DNA of 21,042 bases from an uncultured Collinsella sp. Lineage in GTDB: Bacteria; Actinomycetota; Coriobacteriia; Coriobacteriales; Coriobacteriaceae. Each line of letters opens with the position of its first letter. Within the stretch, counting starts at the first letter, position 1. Below the pieces are notes generated by a model, which was given only the letters and a program-made list of their open reading frames with translations, was not told the origin of the DNA and did not search any database. Shown piece after piece: positions 14,615-21,042 of this stretch. The position numbers and the translations under genes are program-made. The DNA is taken from the NCBI GenBank assembly GCA_902494935.1, contig CABUVH010000013.1, positions 1-21,042 on the forward strand, written 5' to 3'.

Positions 14615-14640
14615 ATTATAGGACGCATTAGCGCTATAAT
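14615..14640. promoter_or_regulatory. Overlapping divergent promoters for pta and glf
   Basis: Two perfect TATAAT boxes face away from each other: minus strand at 14620-14615 toward pta, plus strand at 14635-14640 toward glf, only 14 bp apart. At standard spacing the -35 region of each would fall on the -10 of the other; neither -35 is a good match. Polymerase binding at one should block the other. Confidence 0.55.
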
Positions 14641-14718
14641 CGCTCTGATAAATATGTCTCGAAGAATGTTCGAGAAAAGCCCAGCTAACGAGCCCGTGGC
14701 TTTTGACAAGGAGTATCG

Positions 14719-15921
14719 ATGCAGATTACCTCAGGCCTGCCTGAAGGCTTTAACGCCGGCGCGTACGACATGATTGTCGTCGGTGCTGGATATGCCGGTG
14801 CCGTTTGCGCCCGCCGTCTTGCCGAGACCATCGGCTATCGTGTTGCCGTTTTGGAGCGCCGTAGCCACATTGCGGGCAATGCCTATGACTGCACTGACGA
14901 GGCCGGAATCCTGATCCACGAGTACGGTCCGCATATCTATCACACCTTTAACGAGCGCGTGCACAATTTCCTGTCGCGCTTTACCAAGTGGACGGATTAT
15001 CAGCACAAGGTGCTCGCCAACATCAACGGCACCCTTATGCCCGTGCCCTTCAACCACGCGAGTCTCAAGCTCGCCTTTGGTGACGAGCGCGGCGAGGAGC
15101 TGTATCAGAAGCTCGTGGAGACCTTTGGCAAGGATGTCAAGGTGCCCATTATGGAGCTGCGTAAGAAGAACGACCCCGACTTGGCCGAGGTCGCTGATTA
15201 CGTCTACGAGAACGTCTTTTTGCATTACACCATGAAGCAGTGGGGCCAGACGCCCGACCAGATTGATCCCTCGATCACCGGCCGTGTTCCCGTCTTTGTG
15301 GGCGATGATGACCGCTACTTCCCGCAGGCTCCCTTCCAGGGCATGCCGCAGGACGGCTATACCGCGCTGTTTGAGCATATGCTCGACCACGATCTGATTG
15401 ATGTGTTCTGCGACGTGGACGCCCGCGACCTCTTCGAGATCGACGAGACCACCGTCAAGATCGACGGTAAGGTCTATGGCGGCGAGATCGTCTACACCGG
15501 TCCGCTCGACGAGCTGTTCAATCTCGACCTGGGCGCCCTGCCGTACCGTACGCTCGACATGAAGTTCGAGACGCTCGATATGGATCAGTTCCAGCCCGTG
15601 GGCACCGTCAACTACACCACGAGCGAGGATTACACGCGCATCACTGAGTTCAAGAATATGACTGGCCAGGTCCTGCCCGGCAAGACCACCATCATGAAGG
15701 AATACTCCAAGGCCTATACGCCCGGCTCGGGTGAGACGCCGTACTACGCCATTCTTGAGCCCGAGAACCGTGAGCTCTATGAGCGCTATCTTGAGCGCGT
15801 CCAGAACCTGACGAACTTCCACCCGGTGGGTCGTCTGGCCGAGTATCGTTACTACGATATGGACGCTGTGACCAATTCCGCCCTCGATCTTTCGGATGAG
15901 ATTATCGCCTGCCATGCATAA
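14719..15921 (+). CDS. glf: UDP-galactopyranose mutase
   Basis: 400 residues. The flavoenzyme interconverts UDP-galactopyranose and UDP-galactofuranose, the donor for galactofuranose in surface glycans. Visible: an N-terminal extension of about 15 residues, the FAD-binding IVVGAGYAGAVCARRLAE (GxGxxG at 22-27), ERRSHIAGNAYD, the family signature YGPHIYHT, FNHASLKLAF, YTMKQWGQTPDQID, and a C-terminal HPVGRLAEYRYYDMDAV that fits the normal end of the family. AAGGAG lies 6 nt upstream of the start. It overlaps the next glycosyltransferase gene by 8 nt, so the two form a coupled unit. Confidence 0.96.
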   Translation: MQITSGLPEGFNAGAYDMIVVGAGYAGAVCARRLAETIGYRVAVLERRSHIAGNAYDCTDEAGILIHEYGPHIYHTFNERVHNFLSRFTKWTDYQHKVLANINGTLMPVPFNHASLKLAFGDERGEELYQKLVETFGKDVKVPIMELRKKNDPDLAEVADYVYENVFLHYTMKQWGQTPDQIDPSITGRVPVFVGDDDRYFPQAPFQGMPQDGYTALFEHMLDHDLIDVFCDVDARDLFEIDETTVKIDGKVYGGEIVYTGPLDELFNLDLGALPYRTLDMKFETLDMDQFQPVGTVNYTTSEDYTRITEFKNMTGQVLPGKTTIMKEYSKAYTPGSGETPYYAILEPENRELYERYLERVQNLTNFHPVGRLAEYRYYDMDAVTNSALDLSDEIIACHA

Positions 15922-16945
15922 AGTCATAACATTCGGTATTCCCTCGTATAACGCCGCCAAGGACATGGACCATTGCATCACCTCTATCTTGGAGGGGAGC
16001 AATTACGCCACCGATATCGAGATTATCGTAGTGGACGACGGCTCCAAGGACGAGACGGCCGATAAGGCCGACGAGTGGGAGGCACGTTATCCCGGTATCA
16101 TTCGCGCGGTGCACCAGGAGAACGGCGGCCACGGTATTGCCGTCCTTTCGGGTCTGCGCGAGGCACAGGGCACCTACTACAAGGTCGTCGACTCGGATGA
16201 CTGGCTCGATGCTGCGGCTCTTTCGACTATACTGTCGATTCTGCGTGGCTTTGAAGAGCGTGACCAGCGCGTTGACCTGTTTATCTCGAACTACGTGTAC
16301 GAGAAGGTTTACGAGGGCACGCATACCGCTATTGGCTACAAATTTGCCCTGCCGCGCAAAAAGATCTTTTCCTGGGATCAGATCGGTCATTTCCGCCTGG
16401 ACCAGAACCTACTCATGCACAGCCTGTGCTATCGCACGGATGTGCTGCGCGAGTCCAACCTTCCCATGCCGCCGCACACGTTCTATGTGGACAACATCTA
16501 CGCCTACGTGCCGCTACCGCGTTGCAAGACCATGTACTACGCCGACATCGACCTCTACCGCTACTTTATCGGTCGCGAAGGCCAGAGCGTCAACGAGGCA
16601 ACGATGGTCAAGCGTCTGGACCAGCAGTTCCGTGTTACACGTATCATGATGGAGTCGTACCATCTGTACAGCGATGTTGAGTCGTCGCGCTTGCGTTCGT
16701 ACATGATGGGGTACTTCACCATGATGATGGCGATTTGCTCGGTGCTCACCAAGCTTTCCGAGGAAGATTGCGCCGACGAGCGCCTAAAGACGCTGTGGAA
16801 TGATTTGAAGGCCTATGACGAGCGCATGTATCGTCGTGCCCGCTACGGTGTGGTCGGGTTCTTCACCAATCTGCGCGGTCGTGCCGGTGACAAAACCACA
16901 CTCGGCCTATACCGTCTTGCCTCAAAGATCTTCAAATTCAACTAG
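15914..16945 (+). CDS. Family 2 glycosyltransferase
   Basis: 343 residues from the ATG at 15914. A GT-A fold inverting transferase: ITFGIPSYNAAKDMDHCI at the N-terminus, IIVVDDGSKDETADKAD for nucleotide-sugar binding, and VVDSDDWLD, the metal-binding DxD. Beyond about residue 220 there is a helical region and a basic end (ASKIFKFN). It overlaps glf by 8 nt, so it probably uses UDP-galactofuranose or works on the same glycan, though the donor cannot be read from sequence. An in-frame ATG at 15896 would add six residues; MHKVITFGIPSYN is the normal family start. A paired structural element begins 32 nt after its stop codon. Confidence 0.88.
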   Translation: MHKVITFGIPSYNAAKDMDHCITSILEGSNYATDIEIIVVDDGSKDETADKADEWEARYPGIIRAVHQENGGHGIAVLSGLREAQGTYYKVVDSDDWLDAAALSTILSILRGFEERDQRVDLFISNYVYEKVYEGTHTAIGYKFALPRKKIFSWDQIGHFRLDQNLLMHSLCYRTDVLRESNLPMPPHTFYVDNIYAYVPLPRCKTMYYADIDLYRYFIGREGQSVNEATMVKRLDQQFRVTRIMMESYHLYSDVESSRLRSYMMGYFTMMMAICSVLTKLSEEDCADERLKTLWNDLKAYDERMYRRARYGVVGFFTNLRGRAGDKTTLGLYRLASKIFKFN

Positions 16946-16977
16946 CTGCTGAGTAATCGCTGCTGATAGGTTGACTG

Positions 16978-17087
16978 GGCCCCTTGGCCTTTAGTTTGCT
17001 ACTGCGAACAGTCCTGCTCGCACGGAAAGCACATTAAGTGCTTTCCGGCTCGTGCGGAACTTGTATCAAACTAAAGGCCAAGGGGCC
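16978..17087 (+). ncRNA. Structured 3' element, copy 1 (family not recognised)
   Basis: Outer stem: 16978-16998 pairs perfectly with 17067-17087 (21 bp, ending GTTTG/CAAAC). Core 16999-17066 (68 nt) has CTACT, ACAGTCCT (17008-17015), CACATTAAGTG (17030-17040) and TGCGGAACT (17053-17061). AGTCC pairs with GG-A-ACT with one bulged A, and a perfect 10-bp hairpin 17023-17032/17038-17047 has an ATTAA loop. The same blocks in the same order occur in copy 2 on the other strand, while the outer stem and hairpin stem have different but still complementary sequence. It starts 32 nt after the glycosyltransferase stop, in the same sense. No T run follows, so it is not a simple terminator. RNA is my preferred reading; a folded single-strand DNA site is possible. 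Confidence 0.6.
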
Positions 17088-17112
17088 TCTGCTATAAGAA
17101 TCGATTGTCAGG

Positions 17113-17145
17113 TTATTTGAATTTGAAGATCTTCGACGCGCGGTA
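17113..17145 (-). pseudogene. 3' tail of a lost second glycosyltransferase gene
   Basis: On the minus strand this reads YRASKIFKFK then TAA, nearly the same as the C-terminus YRLASKIFKFN of the glycosyltransferase on the plus strand. The DNA forms a 17-bp perfect inverted repeat (17117-17133 with 16925-16941), but the next codons differ at silent positions (CGT/CGC, GCC/GCG, TCA/TCG), which points to an old, once-translated paralogue rather than a fresh inverted copy. Upstream in this frame similarity ends within a few residues, near the edge of structural element copy 2. The body of the gene has been lost. Confidence 0.6.
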
Positions 17146-17180
17146 CACAGGGGCCTGGGCTGAAAAAATATTAGTTGGTA

Positions 17181-17309
17181 GTCGGTCGGAGGCGGGCGGG
17201 CATTACGTTTGTCGCGAGTTCCGCATGCAAAGAAGGCCACTTAATGTGGCCTTCGTCTTGCATAGGACTGTAGAGCAGCAAACGTAATGCCCGCCCGCCT
17301 CCGACCGAC
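17181..17309 (-). ncRNA. Structured 3' element, copy 2 (family not recognised)
   Basis: Outer stem: 17181-17211 pairs perfectly with 17279-17309, 31 bp without a mismatch or wobble, again ending GTTTG/CAAAC on the inside. Read on the minus strand the 67-nt core has CTGCT, ACAGTCCT (17264-17271), CACATTAAGTG (17238-17248) and TGCGGAACT (17217-17225), the same as copy 1. AGTCC/GG-A-ACT pairs with the same bulged A; the apical hairpin is GAAGGCCAC, ATTAA, GTGGCCTTC, lengthened by ATGCAA/TTGCAT. It starts 12 nt after the stop codon of the P1 peptidase gene, in its sense. A run of six T follows about 12 nt beyond the stem, so it may also assist termination. Confidence 0.6.
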
Positions 17310-17321
17310 GGTCGAGTGAGA

Positions 17322-18323
17322 TTACTTCGCAGCACCTGGGATTCCGTGGGAGGTTTTGGCGGTTTTGGCTCCGTTTACGATGGCAGTTTCCAGGGCCCTT
17401 ACTGCGAGCATGCCCAGCAGGTCTAGGGGAACGGTGGCGCTTGCCTGGGCGCCCAGTTTGCCGCTGGCGAGGGTGTAGATGGTGTCGCCGTCGTTGGTGG
17501 TGTGCGTGGGACGGATGGCGTGTGCGTAGGCGTCTGCAGCCATCTGGGAGACCTTGGTGGCTTGTGCCTTAGTGAGTTCCACGTTGGTGACGATGCAGCT
17601 GATGGTGGTGTTGGTGCGGTCGAGCGGCATCTGCATGGATCCGGCGGCGGCAAAGGCTGCGAGTTCCATGTCGACGATCTGGTCGCTATCGGCTGCGGCG
17701 CGCATACCGGCGACCCACTCGCCGGTGAAGGGGTCGACAACGTTGCCGCAGGCGTTGACCGAGACCACGGCGCCCACCTTGATGGGGCCGAGTGCCACGG
17801 CGGCAGCTCCAAGGCCGGCCTTCATGCAGGTGGCGGGCCCCATGAGCTTACCCACGGTGGCGCCCGTGCCGGCGCCTACGTTGCCCTGTTCGAGCTTGGT
17901 GGGGGTGTTGTCGAGTGCTTCGCGCACGGCGGCGATGCCGGCCTCAATGTCGGGGCGAACGGTGGGGTTACCAAAGGCGAGGTCGAAGATACAGCTCGAG
18001 CACACGATAGGCACCTGCGTGGGGCCGACGGGAAGGCCGATGCCGCGGCTCTCAAGCTCGCGAGCGACGCCGCTTGCAGCCTCGAGGCCAAAGGCCGATC
18101 CGCCCGAAAGGCAGACGGCGTGGACCTTGTCGACGGTGTTCTCAGGTCGCAGCAGGTCGGTTTCGCGCGAAGCGGGAGCACCGCCGCGAACGTCAACACC
18201 GCCGGTGGCGCCCTCGGGTGCCACGATTACGGTGCAACCGGTGCCGGCCTCCTCGTCCGTATAGTTGCCATAGCAAAAGCCATCGACATCGCAGACGTCA
18301 ATGGCCTCGAGCAGTGTATCCAT
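17322..18323 (-). CDS. P1 family (DmpA/S58-type) aminopeptidase
   Basis: 333 residues of the self-processing N-terminal-nucleophile family that includes DmpA aminopeptidases, BapA beta-peptidases and the nylon-oligomer hydrolase NylC. Visible: GCTVIVAPEGATGGVDVRGG (29-48), VCLSGGSAFGLEAASGV (70-86), NVGAGTGATVGK (148-159) and RTNTTISCIVTN (236-247). By analogy with NylC the chain is cut between Asn238 and Thr239, freeing Thr239 as the catalytic nucleophile. The substrate is unknown, but such enzymes take D-amino acid amides, beta-peptides or cyclic amides. AGGAG lies 6 nt before the start. It is a single gene with structural element copy 2 just past its stop. Confidence 0.9.
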   Translation of the reverse strand: MDTLLEAIDVCDVDGFCYGNYTDEEAGTGCTVIVAPEGATGGVDVRGGAPASRETDLLRPENTVDKVHAVCLSGGSAFGLEAASGVARELESRGIGLPVGPTQVPIVCSSCIFDLAFGNPTVRPDIEAGIAAVREALDNTPTKLEQGNVGAGTGATVGKLMGPATCMKAGLGAAAVALGPIKVGAVVSVNACGNVVDPFTGEWVAGMRAAADSDQIVDMELAAFAAAGSMQMPLDRTNTTISCIVTNVELTKAQATKVSQMAADAYAHAIRPTHTTNDGDTIYTLASGKLGAQASATVPLDLLGMLAVRALETAIVNGAKTAKTSHGIPGAAK

Positions 18324-18393
18324 GTTTAACTCCTATCGGTTTTCCGCCGCGCCTTGTGCCCGGTCGGGATCCGTACGGTACGCCAAAATTGTA

Positions 18394-18416
18394 GGCGCTG
18401 GGGGACACCCGGCGCC
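18394..18416 (-). terminator. Probable terminator after maf
   Basis: GGCGCTGGGG and CCCGGCGCC form a stem with one mismatch around a short loop just below the maf stop codon; on the minus strand TACAATTTTG follows. TACAAT (18393-18388) could at the same time be the -10 of the P1 peptidase promoter. Confidence 0.5.
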
Positions 18417-18424
18417 AGATGCAA

Positions 18425-19006
18425 TTACGAGAGTTTTTGAATGGCACGTGCGACGCGGGCGATGGGTAGGCCCACCACGTTATAGAAGTCGCCCGAAATA
18501 TCGTGCACGAGCATGCGGCCGCCTGTGCCCTGGATGCCGTAGGCGCCTGCCTTATCCATGGGCTCACCAGAGGTGACGTAGTGCTCGATCTGCCCGTCGG
18601 TAAGCTCATAGAACGTCACGTCGGTCACATCGACAAACGACAGGCTCTCGGCGGCATGCGGGGCGGCAGTATCGCCTGCCTTAACGATGCAGACGCCGGT
18701 TGCGACCTGGTGCGTGCGGCCCGAAAGCTCACGGAGCATGGTGCGCGCCTCGTCCTCGGTTGCCGGCTTGCCCAGAATCTTGCCGTCAAAGGTGACGATG
18801 GTGTCGGCCGCGACCGTCAGCTCATTGGGCTCGGCATACTCGGCAGCAACGGCAGCCGCCTTGGCGCGTGCCAAGCGCTCGACAAGTGTGAGCGGGGCCT
18901 CGCCGTCGAAGGGAGTCTCGTCGATTTCTGCGGGAATCACGCGAATGTCATACCCTGCCTCGCGCATCAACTCGATGCGGCGCGGTGATTGCGAAGCCAA
19001 AATCAT
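18425..19006 (-). CDS. maf: Maf-type nucleotide pyrophosphatase
   Basis: 193 residues. Maf proteins hydrolyse non-canonical or pyrimidine nucleoside triphosphates to monophosphates. Visible: LASQSPRR (3-10), the signature loop; VAADTIV near 65-71 with the catalytic Asp; ILGKP; SGRTHQVATGV; and MDKAGAYGIQG, the substrate-binding segment. The ATG overlaps the TGA of the preceding DJ-1/PfpI gene (ATGA, 19003-19006), so the two are translationally coupled. The pattern fits the dTTPase/UTPase branch (YhdE), which I infer rather than see directly. Confidence 0.95.
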   Translation of the reverse strand: MILASQSPRRIELMREAGYDIRVIPAEIDETPFDGEAPLTLVERLARAKAAAVAAEYAEPNELTVAADTIVTFDGKILGKPATEDEARTMLRELSGRTHQVATGVCIVKAGDTAAPHAAESLSFVDVTDVTFYELTDGQIEHYVTSGEPMDKAGAYGIQGTGGRMLVHDISGDFYNVVGLPIARVARAIQKLS

Positions 19007-19545
19007 AGTTGGATGCCCTCGGCGACCTTCTCGACAGCCTTGTCGCCGGCGAGCGTGCGCAGCAGTTCAAGCGCAAAGGGGAGCGACTGGGCCATGCCGC
19101 TGGCGGTGATGATGTTGCCGTCTTGCGTAACCTTCTCGCCGGTATAGGCGCCCTCGGGGAAGCTTTTCTCAAAGCCAGGGAAGCACGTGGCATGGTGCCC
19201 CTCGAGCAGGTCGAGCTCGCCCAGGATAAACGGGGCGGCGCAGATGGCGGCGACGTGCTTGGTCGCGGCGAACTCGCAGACCACGTCGCAGACGCGCTGA
19301 TCTGCGCGCAAGTTGGTGGCACCGGGCAGGCCGCCGGGCAGCACGACGCAGTCGTACTCGTCAAAGTTGATCTCATCAAAGAGTGCATCGCAGGTCACGG
19401 GGATCTGCAGCGAGCTTACGACCTCACGCGTGGGCATAATCGAGACGAGCGTGGCACGCACGCCGCCGCGACGCATGACATCGACCATGGTCAAGCATTC
19501 AATAGTTTCAAAGCCATCGGCGGCGAGAACGGCAACGCTGGGCAT
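19003..19545 (-). CDS. DJ-1/PfpI family protein (YajL/ThiJ-like)
   Basis: 180 residues from the ATG at 19545, which has AAAGGA 8 nt upstream; the frame opens earlier at 19569 without a ribosome site. MPSVAVLAADGFETIE carries the conserved Glu of the family, and HVAAICAAPFILGE the nucleophile-elbow Cys. The size and motifs fit the DJ-1/YajL branch, variously described as deglycases, chaperones or oxidative-stress proteins; the true activity is debated. It overlaps maf by 4 nt, forming a two-gene operon. The gap 19546-19651 upstream shows a TATAAG box (19587-19582) but no strong promoter, and a direct repeat CAATGATT of no clear meaning. Confidence 0.92.
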   Translation of the reverse strand: MPSVAVLAADGFETIECLTMVDVMRRGGVRATLVSIMPTREVVSSLQIPVTCDALFDEINFDEYDCVVLPGGLPGATNLRADQRVCDVVCEFAATKHVAAICAAPFILGELDLLEGHHATCFPGFEKSFPEGAYTGEKVTQDGNIITASGMAQSLPFALELLRTLAGDKAVEKVAEGIQL

Positions 19546-19651
19546 GAGGGTTCCTTTCATAGGCGGCATACAATTAGCCGTCTTATACCCCGAAGACCTC
19601 CGCTTGCCACGCTCGATTTCCCAATGATTTTTCTGAGCAATGATTAAGTGG

Positions 19652-20965
19652 CTAGTTGCGCTTGAGGTGGACGACGGTCTCGCAGTGGAAGGTTTGTGGG
19701 AACAGATCGACTGGCGTGATCTTTACGGGGGAGAAGGTGCCTTCTTCGACAAAGCGTTTGAGATCGCGCGCCAGGGTGGCCGGGTCGCAGCTCACGTAGG
19801 CGACATCGCGGGCACTCGTGCTGGCGATAAGGTCGATCGCCTCGGGGGCGAGGCCTGCGCGCGGCGGGTCGACCACCAAGATGTCGGCATCCTGGTCGGG
19901 GAACTCGCGCACCGCGTCTCCGCCGATGACGTCGACGTTATCAAGCTTGTTGATTTCCAGGTTACGGCGTAGATCGCGCACGGCGGGGCCGTAGGCCTCG
20001 ACGGCAGCGACAAAGTCGCAGCGGCGGGCGAGCGGCAGGGTAAAGGTGCCGGCACCGCAGTACAGGTCCACGGCAAGCTCGTCTTCCTGCGGGTCGAGCG
20101 CTTCCATGACAAGCTCGATCAAAATCTCGGCACCCTTGGTGTTGACCTGGAAAAAAGACGGGGCAGACAAGCGCATCTGACCCTCGGCGATATTCTCGGT
20201 CCATGAGCCCTCTCCGGCGAGCATTTCGACCTTGGAGACACGGCGGGCCTTCTTTTCGCCCTTGCTCATCACGCGCACGATGCTCGTGGGATGAGCGGCG
20301 TCCGCCAGCACGCGGGAGACCTGCGAGCGCGGAAAAGAGCCTGTGGGCGTCCAGAGTGCGACCTCGAGTGCCTTGGTGCGGCGCGATGCGCGAATGCCCA
20401 CGCGTTCGAGCCCCAAGTCATGGCTGCCGCTTAGATAGTTGAGTGCGCCGACGACCGATTTGAGTGCCTTGGGGAAGCGTTTGTCGAACAACGGGCACGA
20501 ATCGACGGTCACGATCTTGCGAGGATCGACACCGTGCATGCCAAGACGCACGCGGCCGTTTACAACGGTCGGCTCGAGTTCGATTTTATTGCGGTAGCCC
20601 CAATCATCCTTGGTGTGGCGGATGGGTTGCACCAGTTCATCGACTTGATCGGGGCTGAACTTGCCGATACGCTCGAGCGTGGAGCGCAGATTTTGCTCCT
20701 TGGCGGCGAGCTGTGCCGTGCGTGAGAGATTGCCCCACGAGCAGCCGCCGCAGATGCCCACGAAGGGGCAGGGAGGCTGAATGCGATCGGGGCTTGGCTC
20801 CAGAATCTCGGTGGTGCGGGCACGCATGAACGACTTGCCGTCCTGTACGACCTCGGCCTCGACGGTGTCGCCTGCCACGGCGCCCTGCACAAAGACGGCC
20901 TTGCCGTTGTCGGCGTGTGCCAGCCCGTCGGCGCCGTAGGTCATCGATTCTATAGTGAGCTTCAT
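19652..20965 (-). CDS. 23S rRNA (uracil) methyltransferase, RlmD/TrmA family
   Basis: 437 residues from the ATG at 20965. Domains in order: an N-terminal TRAM RNA-binding domain (MKLTIESMTYGADGLAHADNG...), the iron-sulfur cluster cysteines C66, C72, C75 (CPFVGICGGC) with a fourth in VDSCPLF, an SAM-binding motif DLYCGAGTFTLPLA, VVDPPRAGL, catalytic Cys393 in YVSCDPATLARDL, and the base Glu429 in FHCE. It makes 5-methyluridine in rRNA (RlmD or the Gram-positive RlmCD type); which positions cannot be said. In-frame ATGs at 21001 and 20980 exist, but the TRAM domain begins at the chosen Met, which follows GGCAGGAAT. Transcribed alone. The last 40 bases of the window hold nothing recognisable. 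Confidence 0.93.
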   Translation of the reverse strand: MKLTIESMTYGADGLAHADNGKAVFVQGAVAGDTVEAEVVQDGKSFMRARTTEILEPSPDRIQPPCPFVGICGGCSWGNLSRTAQLAAKEQNLRSTLERIGKFSPDQVDELVQPIRHTKDDWGYRNKIELEPTVVNGRVRLGMHGVDPRKIVTVDSCPLFDKRFPKALKSVVGALNYLSGSHDLGLERVGIRASRRTKALEVALWTPTGSFPRSQVSRVLADAAHPTSIVRVMSKGEKKARRVSKVEMLAGEGSWTENIAEGQMRLSAPSFFQVNTKGAEILIELVMEALDPQEDELAVDLYCGAGTFTLPLARRCDFVAAVEAYGPAVRDLRRNLEINKLDNVDVIGGDAVREFPDQDADILVVDPPRAGLAPEAIDLIASTSARDVAYVSCDPATLARDLKRFVEEGTFSPVKITPVDLFPQTFHCETVVHLKRN

Positions 20966-21042
20966 ATTCCTGCCTGTCATTCGCGTTGTTGTTCGCACCA
21001 TGGTAGCAGGGAAAAGCGCCCCGCATCCGAGGCTTTCCTCAA

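Noticed and set aside
13465..16002. Long antisense frames opposite pta and glf
   Set aside because: Same shadow pattern; the sense strands encode full, well-conserved enzymes with good starts.
16978..17309. Integron attC sites or a retron msr/msd as the explanation of the paired elements
   Set aside because: The GTTTG/CAAAC edges do not fit the attC GTTRRRY/RYYYAAC boxes, and no integrase or reverse transcriptase gene is in the window. Kept open only as a DNA-level alternative.
16978..17309. Ordinary MITEs with terminal inverted repeats
   Set aside because: A MITE family would share its terminal repeats; here the arms differ between copies and the inside is conserved, the reverse pattern.

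Overview
The window looks like chromosome of a high-GC, gut-type anaerobic actinobacterium of the Coriobacteriia, most likely Collinsella or a close relative. This is inferred from gene content, protein style and GC-rich codon use; no 16S or marker search was possible. It holds 18 protein-coding genes that I can support, one frameshifted regulator, one 22-codon leader peptide, and no tRNA, rRNA or CRISPR array.

Layout. 45-900 (minus): a TrpP-like tryptophan transporter behind a complete tryptophan attenuator (leader peptide with three consecutive Trp codons, candidate antiterminator, terminator). 1018-3120 (minus): a secreted, LPXTG-anchored C69 dipeptidase. 3199-4294 (minus): a lipid/diacylglycerol kinase and a 30-residue membrane peptide. 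4393-8556 (plus): RNase D, a YugP-type membrane zinc protease, both exonuclease VII subunits (xseA, xseB) and a HIT hydrolase. 8598-10767 (plus): a LysR-type regulator broken by a -1 frameshift and an MFS exporter, in codon usage that looks less GC-rich than its neighbours. 10888-14487: two tandem acetate kinases (plus) convergent with phosphotransacetylase (minus), the acetate/ATP-forming end of fermentation. 14719-16945 (plus): UDP-galactopyranose mutase and an overlapping family-2 glycosyltransferase, a galactofuranose/surface-glycan pair. 17322-20965 (minus): a P1/DmpA-type peptidase, Maf and DJ-1/PfpI proteins as a coupled pair, and an RlmD/TrmA-type rRNA uracil methyltransferase.

The most unusual part is the 376-bp gap 16946-17321 between the convergent glycosyltransferase and P1 peptidase genes. 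It holds two structured elements in opposite orientation, each starting within about 35 nt of the stop codon of a gene and in that gene's sense. Each has a perfect outer stem (21 bp and 31 bp) whose sequence differs between copies, around a 67-68 nt core with four conserved blocks (CTRCT, ACAGTCCT, CACATTAAGTG, TGCGGAACT), a conserved inner helix with a bulged A, and an apical hairpin whose stem changes with pairing kept. I do not recognise the family. Between them lies the 3' tail of a lost second glycosyltransferase gene. The second strong find is the Trp attenuator controlling a transporter.
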